Positions 8,000 through 15,689 of a stretch of 24,180 bases of DNA are shown here, piece after piece (position 1 is the stretch's first letter; each line of letters starts with the position of its first letter). The notes beneath the pieces were generated by a model. It searched no databases, was not told the DNA's origin, and saw nothing but the letters and a program-made list of their open reading frames with translations. Both the position numbers and the translations under genes were made by a program. The DNA comes from an uncultured Megasphaera sp. (GTDB taxonomy: Bacteria > Bacillota > Negativicutes > Veillonellales > Megasphaeraceae). The DNA is taken from the NCBI GenBank assembly GCA_902464195.1, contig CABQJB010000009.1, positions 1-24,180 on the forward strand. The letters are read 5' to 3'.

Positions 8000-8803
8000 A
8001 TGCAGCATAAAGAAAGATTAGACGTGCTTCTCGTCAGCCGCGGCTTGTCTGAAAGCCGGGAAAAGGCCAAGGCGACCATCATGGCCGGCCTGGTCTTTGT
8101 CGACAACCAGCGCGTCGATAAGGCGGGCACGAAGTTGCCCGTCGACGTAGATATTACCGTCAAGGGCAATCCCATTCCCTATGTCGGCCGGGGAGGCCTG
8201 AAACTGGAAAAGGCCATGGAAACATTTCCCATCGATTTGACGGGCAAGACCATGATGGATATTGGCGCCTCGACAGGCGGTTTCACGGACTGTGCCCTCC
8301 AGCGCGGGGCGGCCAAGGTCTTTGCCGTCGATGTCGGCTATGGACAGCTGGCCTGGAAACTGCGGACCGATGACCGCGTCGTCAACATGGAACGGACCAA
8401 TATCCGCAACGTCACCGTTGAAGATATCGGCGAGCCCGTCGATTTCATTTCCATCGACGTCTCCTTTATTTCCCTGCTCAAAATCATGCCGGCCGTCGAA
8501 CCGCTGCTCAAGGCAGGCGGCACGATGGTCACGCTCATCAAACCGCAGTTTGAAGCGGGCCGGGAACATGTCGGCAAAGGCGGCATCGTCCGCGATATCC
8601 AGGTCCACCGCGACGTCATCCGCCACGTCACGGATGGCATCGCCGACTGCGGCCTGTCGCCGCTGGGCCTGACCTTTTCGCCCATCAAGGGGGCCGACGG
8701 CAATATCGAATATCTCTTGTACAGCCGGAAAGACGATCCGTGCCATAACGATATCACCGACGCCGTCGTCGATGATATCGTCAGTAAATCCCATGAAATG
8801 TAG
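8000..8803 (+). CDS. tlyA: TlyA-type rRNA 2'-O-methyltransferase / hemolysin-family protein
   Basis: A 267-residue protein with an S4 domain (about residues 6-65, ERLDVLLVSRGLSESREKAK) and an FtsJ-like SAM methyltransferase domain. SAM motif I is MDIGASTGGFTDC (86-98); SIDVSFISL holds the catalytic aspartate (153) and TLIKPQFE the lysine (181). In mycobacteria TlyA methylates the ribose of 16S and 23S rRNA cytidines; the Bacillus homologue is yqxC. The hemolysin label in databases is historical. GAGAGG and a 21-base gap precede the start. Confidence 0.9.
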   Translation: MQHKERLDVLLVSRGLSESREKAKATIMAGLVFVDNQRVDKAGTKLPVDVDITVKGNPIPYVGRGGLKLEKAMETFPIDLTGKTMMDIGASTGGFTDCALQRGAAKVFAVDVGYGQLAWKLRTDDRVVNMERTNIRNVTVEDIGEPVDFISIDVSFISLLKIMPAVEPLLKAGGTMVTLIKPQFEAGREHVGKGGIVRDIQVHRDVIRHVTDGIADCGLSPLGLTFSPIKGADGNIEYLLYSRKDDPCHNDITDAVVDDIVSKSHEM

Positions 8804-8812
8804 GTGATCTCC

Positions 8813-9685
8813 ATGCGTATCGGTATTTTCCCGAACCTCGTCAAACGTGAAAGTGCTGCCATTGTCCAGCAGATGATCAAGATTTGTGAAAAACATGGCA
8901 TTGAATACTACCTGCCGGCTTACGTCAGTGAAAGCCGCCAGCCGGCCTATCAGCGGATCGGCGCCGAACACCTGCGGCCGCGTATGACCATTTACAGCAC
9001 CATCGATGTGGCCATGATCCTCGGCGGCGACGGAACGATTCTCAAGATGGCCAAGCAGTTCGCCGAAGCCGATGTCCCGGTCTGCGGCATCAACCTGGGC
9101 TCCCTGGGCTTTCTCTATGAAGTCGAGACCAAGACCTTGGAAAAGCGCATGGAAGACATCCTGGCCGGACGCTATTTCCTGGAAGAACGGATGATGCTCC
9201 ATTCGGAACTGTGCTATGAAGACGGCCTGGTCCAGTCCCTGCCCGATGCCCTCAACGACATCGTCATCGGCCACGGCAACGTAGGCAAGCTCATCCGCAT
9301 CGATCTGAGCATCAACGGCCACTTCATCCAGCAGTATCCCGGCGACGGCCTCATCGTGGCTACGGCGACGGGGAGTACGGGCTATACCTTCTCCAGCGGC
9401 GGTCCTATCGTCGCGCCCAGTGTGCCCTGCATCATGGTCACGCCTATCTGCCCGCATCTGCTGCTGAAAGTGCCCCTGGTCCTGCGCGATGACGACCAGG
9501 TGTCGGTGACGGTCGCCAACAGCCGCAACAGCGTCCGCGTCTCTGTCGACGGCATGATGGACCAGGAACTCATGCGCAACATGACCCTCCAGGTCCGCAA
9601 GTCCGACCACGTCTTGAAAATCATCCGCTTCAACAAGAATTATTTTTATAGCAACTTATTTACGAAAATGATGGGAAATGATTGA
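8813..9685 (+). CDS. nadK: NAD kinase
   Basis: A 290-residue cytosolic enzyme that phosphorylates NAD to NADP. Seen: ILGGDGTIL (69-77) with the catalytic Asp73, GINLGSLGFL, LNDIVIGHG (the family usually has NE here), and TATGSTGYTFSSGGPIV, the nucleotide-binding GSTxY...GGP block. I take the ATG at 8813, with AGGTGAT 5 bases upstream, rather than the in-frame GTG at 8804. Placement between tlyA and argR is the clostridial arrangement. It ends next to or inside the start of the methyltransferase gene. Confidence 0.94.
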   Translation: MRIGIFPNLVKRESAAIVQQMIKICEKHGIEYYLPAYVSESRQPAYQRIGAEHLRPRMTIYSTIDVAMILGGDGTILKMAKQFAEADVPVCGINLGSLGFLYEVETKTLEKRMEDILAGRYFLEERMMLHSELCYEDGLVQSLPDALNDIVIGHGNVGKLIRIDLSINGHFIQQYPGDGLIVATATGSTGYTFSSGGPIVAPSVPCIMVTPICPHLLLKVPLVLRDDDQVSVTVANSRNSVRVSVDGMMDQELMRNMTLQVRKSDHVLKIIRFNKNYFYSNLFTKMMGND

Positions 9686-9686
9686 C

Positions 9687-10292
9687 ATGTATCCATTCCG
9701 CAATGCTGTTACGGTATCACATATGATGACAGAACCCTACGCCCGCCAGGCCCATGTCCTCGTCGACATGACCTGCGGCAACGGCCACGACACGGCCTTC
9801 CTGGCCCGCACCATGCCTGATGACGCCGTCCTCTACGCCTTCGATATCCAGCCCTGCGCCATCGAGCGCACGCGCCAGCGCCTGCAGGACGAAGGATTGG
9901 GGGACAAAGACGTCCGCTGCCGCTGCGGGTCTCATGAACAACTGCTGGCCGATGTACAGTCAGACGTTGACATTATCGTATTTAATTTAGGCTATTTGCC
10001 GTCTGGTGACCATAAAATTCATACAAATTGTGAAATAACACTAAAAGCTATAAAAATAGGCTTGAATAAAATTGCGATAAATGGGATAATTATGATAGCA
10101 GCCTATCCCGGCACGGAAGCCGGGGCTTGTGAAGAACAAGCGCTGCGGTCGTTCTTACAGACCATACCCCAGCAGGACTTCCATATTTCGTCCTGGCAAC
10201 CCGTCAATGAGGTGCATTGTCCACCCGTATTATATATTGTACAGAAAAGAGGGAAACGTCATTATGAAGAGATTCCGTTACACAAAGATTAA
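9687..10292 (+). CDS. YtqB-like class I SAM-dependent methyltransferase
   Basis: A 201-residue putative rRNA methylase of the YtqB type. SAM motif I is VDMTCGNGHDTAFLA (26-40); NLGYLPSGDH (100-109) and AAYPGTEAG are the other family blocks. The start at 9687 gives MYPFRNAVTVSH, matching the family's usual opening and leaving GGGA 10 bases upstream; an in-frame ATG at 9678 is the alternative. Codon use is very uneven: residues about 95-140 are AT-rich with six ATA codons, unlike the rest of the gene. It overlaps argR by 29 bases. The RNA or small-molecule substrate is unknown. Confidence 0.85.
   Translation: MYPFRNAVTVSHMMTEPYARQAHVLVDMTCGNGHDTAFLARTMPDDAVLYAFDIQPCAIERTRQRLQDEGLGDKDVRCRCGSHEQLLADVQSDVDIIVFNLGYLPSGDHKIHTNCEITLKAIKIGLNKIAINGIIMIAAYPGTEAGACEEQALRSFLQTIPQQDFHISSWQPVNEVHCPPVLYIVQKRGKRHYEEIPLHKD
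10062..10090 (+). promoter_or_regulatory. Candidate internal promoter for argR-recN
   Basis: TTGAAT (10062-10067), a 17-base spacer, then GATAAT (10085-10090), inside the AT-rich patch of the methyltransferase gene and about 175 bases before the argR ATG. TTGAATAAAATTGCG overlaps the -35 and vaguely resembles an ARG box (TGAAT-W-ATTCA type). A perfect TTGACA also lies at 9967-9972 but has no well-placed -10. Seen by pattern; use is inferred. Confidence 0.35.
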
Positions 10293-10719
10293 AGAAATTG
10301 TCCAGTCCCGTCCTATCGAAACGCAGGAAGAATTAGCCAAGGCTTTGCAGGAAGAAGGCATCGAAGTCACACAGGCTACGGTTTCCCGCGATATCAAAGA
10401 GCTCATGCTCATCAAGGTCCCGACCAGTGACGGCCATTACCGCTACGCCTTGTCGCCGGAACAGAATATGCTCATGTCCAAGAACCGCATGGCTCGCCTT
10501 TTCCAGGACTCCATCGTCCGCGTCGATTCGGCCTATAATCAGATCATCGTCCATACCCTGCCTGGATCGGCCAATCCCATTGCCGCTGCTATCGACCATG
10601 CCCGCTGGGAAAATGTCATCGGCACCCTGGCCGGCGATGACACAGTCCTCCTCATCGTCAAGGACACGGAAACGGTTCCGAAACTGGTCAAACTTATCGT
10701 ATCGCTGATGAAGGAATGA
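10264..10719 (+). CDS. argR: Arginine repressor ArgR/AhrC
   Basis: A 151-residue arginine-responsive regulator, active as a hexamer. The winged-helix N terminus (1-70) holds ETQEELAKALQEEGI and ATVSRDIKEL, where the recognition helix contacts ARG boxes. The C-terminal oligomerisation domain has LPGSANPIAAAID and GTLAGDDTVLLIV (120-132), the arginine-binding aspartates. The ATG at 10264 is chosen because it gives the standard start; upstream codons in the same frame belong to the methyltransferase gene. The argR-recN order is the conserved firmicute one. In this family it can repress arginine biosynthesis and activate catabolism. Confidence 0.95.
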   Translation: MKRFRYTKIKEIVQSRPIETQEELAKALQEEGIEVTQATVSRDIKELMLIKVPTSDGHYRYALSPEQNMLMSKNRMARLFQDSIVRVDSAYNQIIVHTLPGSANPIAAAIDHARWENVIGTLAGDDTVLLIVKDTETVPKLVKLIVSLMKE

Positions 10720-10726
10720 GGCCCTT

Positions 10727-12409
10727 ATGCTGCAGTCCCTGCACATCCACAATTTTGCTCTGATTGAAGACCTGCACCTTACTTTTGGCGACGGGGTGAC
10801 GATTTTTACCGGCGAAACCGGCGCCGGCAAATCGATTCTCCTCGACGCCATCGGTATGCTGGCAGGCAAACGCGCATCGGCATCGTTCGTTCGTCATGGG
10901 ACGGACTCATTCCTCGTCGAAGGCGCGTTCTTTTTTTCTCCTTTGCCAGAAGGCCTGGAAGAGCTCCTGACCGATAACCACATCGAAGTTGATGAAGGAC
11001 AGCTCATCATTTCCCGCCAGTTCCAGCGCAGCGGCCGCGGGACGATCCTGGTCAACGGCACGCTGGTACCGACGACGGTCCTGCGGCGCCTCGGCGCCTA
11101 CCTCCTGGATATCCACGGCCAGTTCGACAACAGCCTGATTTTCAACCCGTCTTACCATGTAGCCATCCTCGACGGCCTCACGGCAGACGTCCGTCAAGCT
11201 CGCCAGGACTACGACGGATTATATCGCCAGTGGCACCAGACGGAAGGGGAAATCAAGGCCCTGCGCCATGATGAAAGCGAAAAGGCGCGGATGCTCAGTA
11301 TCCTGGCCTTCCAGATCAAGGAAATCGAAGGGGCCGCTCTGAAAGAAGGGGAAGATGACGAGCTGGAACAGAAAATCAACAAGGCTTCCCATGCTGAACA
11401 CATCAAGGATAACCTGAAGGAAGCCATGTTTGCCCTGGAAGGGGGCGAACGCCAGCCCGGTGTCATCGAACAGATTGAGACCATTCACCGCAGCCTGGAG
11501 AAGGCGTCGGCTTACGATGAAGCCTTCAGCGCCCTGGCCGGCAAAGTCGAGACGTTGTCCTATGAAATCGAAGACGTCCACGACGGCCTCCTGCGCTATG
11601 CCGATTCTTTCGACTTCGATGAACGGGCCCTGGATGCCATGCAGTCCCGCCTGGCGTCGATTGAAAAGCTCAAGCGCAAATACGGTTTCACCGTCGCCGA
11701 TATCCTGCAATTCCTGGCCAAGGCCAAGGCTGATTACGAACGGCTCGACCAGTCTGAAAGCCATCTGGCCAAGCTGGAAGAGAAACTGGCCCGTCAGGCC
11801 GAAGCTGTGCGCCAGCAGGCCCAGGTCCTGGCCGCTGCCCGTCGTGATGCCGACGGCCAGTTCAGCCGGACTATGACGGCGACGCTCAACAAGCTGGGCA
11901 TGCTGAACAGCCGCATCGCTTTCCACATCGAACCGATGAAGGATATCACGCCGGACGGCTCGGCCGGCATCGAGCTCTATTTTTCGGCCAATACGGGTGA
12001 AGATATGCAGCCCCTGGCCAAAATCGCCTCGGGCGGCGAAGTATCGCGTATTGCCCTGGCCCTGAAGACGGCCGGTCCCGAACGGACGACGGGCAAGACC
12101 ATGATTTTTGATGAAATCGACGTCGGCATCAGCGGCCAGACGGGCCTGCAGGTCGCCGATCACATCCGCCAGCTCTCCGGTCAGGGCCAGGTCTTTTGCA
12201 TCACCCATCTGCCGCAGACGGCGGCCATTGCCGACCACCATTATTTCATTTATAAGAAAGAAATGGACGGCCGCACGGTCACCCAGGTCCGGGGCCTCTC
12301 GGAAGGGGAACACGTCCTGGAAATCGCCCGCATGTTCGCCGGCAACGATACGACCAAGGCCAGCATCGAGGCAGCCCGCCAGATTGTAAAGCAAGTCAAG
12401 GGCATGTAA
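10727..12409 (+). CDS. recN: DNA repair protein RecN
   Basis: A 560-residue SMC-like ATPase recruited early to DNA double-strand breaks. Seen: Walker A GETGAGKS (29-36), a long central coiled coil (about 150-380), signature SGGEVSRIALALK (435-447) and Walker B MIFDEIDVGISGQTG (459-473), then a histidine switch in CITHLPQ. Length is normal. It lies 7 bases after argR, with AAGGAATGAGG as binding site. The last codons (GGC ATG TAA) are part of a repeat unit that is copied twice more downstream, so the 3' end of the gene forms the left end of a tandem duplication. Confidence 0.96.
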   Translation: MLQSLHIHNFALIEDLHLTFGDGVTIFTGETGAGKSILLDAIGMLAGKRASASFVRHGTDSFLVEGAFFFSPLPEGLEELLTDNHIEVDEGQLIISRQFQRSGRGTILVNGTLVPTTVLRRLGAYLLDIHGQFDNSLIFNPSYHVAILDGLTADVRQARQDYDGLYRQWHQTEGEIKALRHDESEKARMLSILAFQIKEIEGAALKEGEDDELEQKINKASHAEHIKDNLKEAMFALEGGERQPGVIEQIETIHRSLEKASAYDEAFSALAGKVETLSYEIEDVHDGLLRYADSFDFDERALDAMQSRLASIEKLKRKYGFTVADILQFLAKAKADYERLDQSESHLAKLEEKLARQAEAVRQQAQVLAAARRDADGQFSRTMTATLNKLGMLNSRIAFHIEPMKDITPDGSAGIELYFSANTGEDMQPLAKIASGGEVSRIALALKTAGPERTTGKTMIFDEIDVGISGQTGLQVADHIRQLSGQGQVFCITHLPQTAAIADHHYFIYKKEMDGRTVTQVRGLSEGEHVLEIARMFAGNDTTKASIEAARQIVKQVKGM

Positions 12410-12426
12410 TGCCATTGACTTGCGCT

Positions 12427-12453
12427 GTAGGGGCGCCCCGTGGGGCGCCCGCC
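12427..12453 (+). repeat. GTAGGGG-family palindrome, copy in first tandem unit
   Basis: GTAG, then arms GGGCGCCC (12431-12438) and GGGCGCCC (12443-12450) around CGTG, ending GCC. It differs from the copy 109 bases downstream by one base in the loop region (C for A). Confidence 0.85.
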
Positions 12454-12535
12454 TGAATTGTGTCATCGTACTGGTCCGGACCTATCAGATTCCCCCAATC
12501 GTAGGAAAGGGCATGTAATGCCCTTGACTTGCGCT

Positions 12536-12562
12536 GTAGGGGCGCCACGTGGGGCGCCCGCC
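12536..12562 (+). repeat. GTAGGGG-family palindrome, copy in second tandem unit
   Basis: Arms GGGCGCC (12540-12546) and GGCGCCC (12553-12559) around a CACGTGG centre. Its first 25 bases are identical to the copies at 24052-24076 (same strand) and 15913-15937 (opposite strand). Confidence 0.88.
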
Positions 12563-12662
12563 TGAATTGTGTCATCGCACTGGTCCGGACCTATCAGATT
12601 CCCCAAATCGTAGGAAAGGGCATGTAATGCCCTTGACTTGCGATTCGACATTGCTTTGCGGG

Positions 12663-12691
12663 TTGACGAATGTCCGCGATAGGTATATAGT
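12663..12691 (+). promoter_or_regulatory. Promoter of the dapB-asd-dapA operon
   Basis: TTGACG (12663-12668), a 17-base spacer and TATAGT (12686-12691), followed by an AT-rich leader of about 55 bases to dapB. A second -10-like TATAAT at 12696-12701 lacks a matching -35. An inverted repeat GACATT (12647-12652)/AATGTC (12669-12674) overlaps the -35. No lysine riboswitch fits in this short leader. Confidence 0.65.
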
Positions 12692-12749
12692 TAATTATAA
12701 TTTCAAAAAATAGAAGTTCTACGAAAACGAACCCATAGGAGGGATAGAT

Positions 12750-13547
12750 ATGCTTCGTGTATTAGTCAATGGTGCCGATGGCCGCATGGGCAGCCAGGTC
12801 GTCAAAGCTGTCTTTGAAGATCCGGAATTGGAAGTTGCCGGCGGTATCAGCATCACTCATGTCGGTGAAGATGTCGGTGATATCGCCGGTGTCGGCCACT
12901 TAGGCCTGGCCATCCGCGATGACCTGGGCGCTGCCCTCGATGACATCAAACCGGATGTTGTCGTCGATTTCACGACACCGAAAGTCATCTTCAACAACGC
13001 CAAGACCTGCATCGAACACGGCGTCAACATGGTCGTCGGCACGACGGGCCTGACGGCAGACCAGCGCGATGAACTCAACGCCCTGGCCCTGGAAAAGAAG
13101 ACGAGTATTTTCATTGCGCCGAACTTTTCCATCGGTGCTGTCTTGATGATGAAGCTCTCGACGGAAGTCGCTCCGTATTTGCCGGACGTCGAAATCATCG
13201 AACTCCATCACAACAATAAACTGGATGCGCCGTCCGGTACGGCCATCATGACAGCTGATAAGATTGAGGCTGCCCGCAAAGCCGCTGGTGCTAAAACGGC
13301 TCCGGACAAGACCCATGAAAGCCTCGACGGCGCCCGCGGTGCCTCTGTCGCCGGGATCCCTATCCACAGCGTCCGCCTGCCGGGTTACGTCGCACATCAG
13401 CAAGTCCTGTTTGGGGGGTACGGCGAATTGCTGACGATCCGCCACGACTCGATGGACCGCAAGTCCTTCATGCCCGGCGTCGTCTTAGCCGTCAAAAAAG
13501 TAAGCTCCCGTCCGGGTTTGACCTTTGGACTGGAAAACTATTTATAA
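12750..13547 (+). CDS. dapB: 4-hydroxy-tetrahydrodipicolinate reductase
   Basis: A 265-residue NAD(P)H-dependent enzyme that makes tetrahydrodipicolinate in the lysine and diaminopimelate pathway. The Rossmann loop is NGADGRMG (7-14); VVGTTGL (94-100) and IAPNFSIGAVL are family blocks; the active-site segment ELHHNNKLDAPSGTA holds His152, His153 and Lys156. Length is standard. ATAGGAGGGA lies 8 bases before the ATG. First gene of a three-gene operon, with asd 27 bases on. Confidence 0.97.
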   Translation: MLRVLVNGADGRMGSQVVKAVFEDPELEVAGGISITHVGEDVGDIAGVGHLGLAIRDDLGAALDDIKPDVVVDFTTPKVIFNNAKTCIEHGVNMVVGTTGLTADQRDELNALALEKKTSIFIAPNFSIGAVLMMKLSTEVAPYLPDVEIIELHHNNKLDAPSGTAIMTADKIEAARKAAGAKTAPDKTHESLDGARGASVAGIPIHSVRLPGYVAHQQVLFGGYGELLTIRHDSMDRKSFMPGVVLAVKKVSSRPGLTFGLENYL

Positions 13548-13574
13548 AAGAACCATTAGGGGAGGAAGTTTGTT

Positions 13575-14612
13575 ATGACAAAAGAACCGGTAGTAGCGAT
13601 TTTAGGTGCCACAGGTGCCGTAGGCCAGGAATTTATCCGCTTGATCGAAGAACGAAAATTCCCGTACAGCAAGTTGAAGTTGTTAGCATCGTACCGTTCG
13701 GCTGGTAAGAAATTGACCGTCAACGGCCAGGAATATACGGTTGAAGAAGCCAAACCGGAATCTTTCGACGGTGTTGATATCGGCTTGTTCGCCGGCGGCT
13801 CGATCAGTAAGGAATTGGGACCCGAAGCTGCTAAACGGGGCTGCGTCGTCATCGACAACTCCAGCACGTTCCGTATGGACCCGGATGTCCCCCTGGTCGT
13901 ACCGGAAGTCAACCCTGAAGATATTGCCTGGCATAAGGGCATTATTGCCAACCCGAACTGCTCGACGATCATCATGCTCATGGCCCTCAAGCCGATTCAC
14001 GACTTGTCACCAATCAAACGCATCATCGTCAGCACCTATCAGGCTGTGTCCGGTGCCGGCAAAGAAGGTATCGACGAACTGCGTGATGAAACGGAAGCGT
14101 ACCTCAAAGGCGAAGAAATGCAGCCGAAAATCCTGCCCAGCAAGAGCCTGCCCAAACATTATCCCATCGCCTTCAACCTCATCCCGCAGATCGATAAATT
14201 CGTAGAAAAAGACTACACTAAAGAAGAAATGAAGATGGTCAACGAAACGCACAAGATGCTCCACGATGACTCCATCGCCATTACGGCTACGACGGTCCGC
14301 GTCCCGGTCTTCCGCAGCCATGCCGAATCGGTCTATGTCGAAACAGCCGATGAACTGACGGTCGATGCCATCCGCAAAGCTATCGATGCCTTTCCGGGTG
14401 CCCAGGTCCAGGATAATCCGGCTGAAATGGAATATCCTATGCCTTTGTTCACGTCGGAAAAATATGACTGCTACGTCGGCCGTATCCGCAAGGATCTCTA
14501 CAACCCGAAAGCCATCAACCTCTGGGTATCGGGCGACCAGATCCGCAAGGGTGCAGCACTCAATGCCCTGCAGATTGCCGAATACATGCTGGCCCACGAC
14601 ATGATTCACTAG
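13575..14612 (+). CDS. asd: Aspartate-semialdehyde dehydrogenase
   Basis: A 345-residue enzyme that reduces aspartyl phosphate to aspartate semialdehyde, the branch point to lysine, threonine and methionine. Seen: GATGAVGQEF (11-20) for NADP, IDNSSTFRMD (93-102), the catalytic NPNCSTI with Cys129, YQAVSGAGKEG, and RVPVFRSHAESVYVE carrying the active-site histidine. GGGGAGGAAG precedes the start. The order dapB-asd-dapA runs against the pathway order (Asd, DapA, DapB), but all three are adjacent enzymes. The aspartokinase gene is not in the window. Confidence 0.97.
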   Translation: MTKEPVVAILGATGAVGQEFIRLIEERKFPYSKLKLLASYRSAGKKLTVNGQEYTVEEAKPESFDGVDIGLFAGGSISKELGPEAAKRGCVVIDNSSTFRMDPDVPLVVPEVNPEDIAWHKGIIANPNCSTIIMLMALKPIHDLSPIKRIIVSTYQAVSGAGKEGIDELRDETEAYLKGEEMQPKILPSKSLPKHYPIAFNLIPQIDKFVEKDYTKEEMKMVNETHKMLHDDSIAITATTVRVPVFRSHAESVYVETADELTVDAIRKAIDAFPGAQVQDNPAEMEYPMPLFTSEKYDCYVGRIRKDLYNPKAINLWVSGDQIRKGAALNALQIAEYMLAHDMIH

Positions 14613-14636
14613 TACGAAGAGGGGAGAGAATCCTTT

Positions 14637-15518
14637 ATGTTAACGTTTCCCAATGTTATTGTCGCTATGATTACGCCGTTCCATCAGGATGGCTCCGTCA
14701 ATTACGAAGCTGCTGTCGAACTGGCTAAGAAATATGCTGACGAAGGATCGGCCGTCCTCGTCGGTGCTACTACAGGTGAAGGGGCTGTCATGACGGAAGA
14801 AGAAAAACTCAAGCTCTTCAAAGTCACAGCCGATGCCCTGAAAGGCCAGACCCTGGTCATGGGCAATGTCGGGACCAATAATACGGCCCAGTCCATCGAA
14901 ATGGCCCAGAAAGCCAAAGATACGGGTGTCGATGCCTTGCTGTGCATCGTCCCGTACTACAATAAACCGAACCAGGAAGGCTGTTACGCCCACTTTGCAG
15001 CCATTGCCAAGTCGACGGACATGCCCATCTTCATTTACAACGTGCCGGGCCGTACAGGCGGTAAAATCGAACCGCAGACGGTCTGCCAGCTGGCTCATGA
15101 TTTCCCGAACATCATCGGCCTCAAAGATGCCAGCGGCGACCTCGACTATGCCGGTTACGTCGCAGCCAATGCGCCGGAAGGGTTCCATCTCTACAGCGGT
15201 GATGACAACCTGACATTGCCTATCGTCGCTGTCGGCGGCGAAGGCGTCATCTCTGTCGCTGCCCACGTCATCGGCAAAGAAATGAACGAAATGATCCAGG
15301 CCCACAAAGACGGTGATGTAAAGAAGGCTGCTGCCCTCCATCAGAAGTACCTGCCCTTCATGAAAGGCTGCTTCTGCACGGTCAGCCCGGTCCCGGTCAA
15401 AACCATGCTCAACATGCTCGGTTTCCCGGCCGGCCCGTTCCGCCTACCCCTGGTAGACGCTACACCGGAAATCAAGGCCAAATGCGAACAATACCTGAAA
15501 GACATCGGCAGATTATAA
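14637..15518 (+). CDS. dapA: 4-hydroxy-tetrahydrodipicolinate synthase
   Basis: A 293-residue TIM-barrel lyase that condenses pyruvate with aspartate semialdehyde. Seen: GATTGEGAVMT (43-53) with the catalytic threonine, VPYYNKP (105-111), YNVPGRTGG (134-142) and the Schiff-base Lys163 in GLKDASGD. The loop after TTGE reads GAV where most DapA proteins have SPT, a mild variation seen in the DapA/NAL superfamily; the operon context makes DapA the clear choice. AGAGGGGAGAG lies upstream. It ends the operon; the next 170 bases hold a two-hairpin repeat and the tRNA promoter. Confidence 0.95.
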   Translation: MLTFPNVIVAMITPFHQDGSVNYEAAVELAKKYADEGSAVLVGATTGEGAVMTEEEKLKLFKVTADALKGQTLVMGNVGTNNTAQSIEMAQKAKDTGVDALLCIVPYYNKPNQEGCYAHFAAIAKSTDMPIFIYNVPGRTGGKIEPQTVCQLAHDFPNIIGLKDASGDLDYAGYVAANAPEGFHLYSGDDNLTLPIVAVGGEGVISVAAHVIGKEMNEMIQAHKDGDVKKAAALHQKYLPFMKGCFCTVSPVPVKTMLNMLGFPAGPFRLPLVDATPEIKAKCEQYLKDIGRL

Positions 15519-15556
15519 GTGCTGATAAATGGAAACCTCTCCGACCTGTACTCAAG

Positions 15557-15600
15557 CCTCCCCTTATAGGGGAGGTGGCCCAGCGGGCCGGAGCGGTTTC
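15557..15600 (+). repeat. Two-hairpin dispersed repeat, copy 1
   Basis: Hairpin A: CCTCCCC (15557-15563), loop TTATA, GGGGAGG (15569-15575). Hairpin B: GGCCC (15577-15581), loop AGC, GGGCC (15585-15589), then GGAGCGGTTTC. A second copy with the same layout but different, compensated stem bases lies at 23976-24021. It may also help end the dap operon transcript, though no T-run follows. Confidence 0.75.
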
Positions 15601-15632
15601 TATAAACTTGATTTTATATCTAAAAAAAAGCC

Positions 15633-15661
15633 TTGACATATCTCCGATTTCTTGTTATTAT
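15633..15661 (+). promoter_or_regulatory. Strong promoter of the tRNA-Arg gene
   Basis: A perfect TTGACA (15633-15638), 17-base spacer, TATTAT (15656-15661) with a TG extension just upstream (TGTTATTAT). The tRNA begins 28 bases after the -10. Confidence 0.8.
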
Positions 15662-15689
15662 ATATGAGTCGTCAGGAACGACAAGATAT

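Larger units (their letters stand above)
12400..12642 (+). repeat. 109-bp tandem duplication overlapping the recN stop codon
   Basis: Copies run 12400-12508 and 12509-12617, plus a 25-base partial copy at 12618-12642; the period is exactly 109. The two full copies differ at four bases. Each full copy holds three palindromes: GGGCAT-GTA-ATGCCC (the last base is changed in copy 1), a GTAGGGG-family palindrome (12427-12453 and 12536-12562) and GGTCCGGACC. The first copy includes the recN stop codon. This fills most of the 340-base gap between recN and dapB; no gene is credible here. Confidence 0.93.

Noticed and set aside
8018..9610. 530-codon open frame antisense to tlyA and nadK
   Set aside because: It spans two real genes and their junction; composition is that of a reverse frame of Asp/Ile/Val-rich proteins.
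12400..12642. CRISPR array
   Set aside because: Only two full units with near-identical sequence throughout; there are no unique spacers and no cas genes.
12463..12651. 62-codon frame on the minus strand in the recN-dapB gap
   Set aside because: It arises from the 109-bp tandem repeat (its peptide repeats itself) and has no ribosome binding site.
12643..12749. Lysine riboswitch or T-box before dapB
   Set aside because: The leader after the promoter is about 55 bases and has no conserved riboswitch or T-box core.
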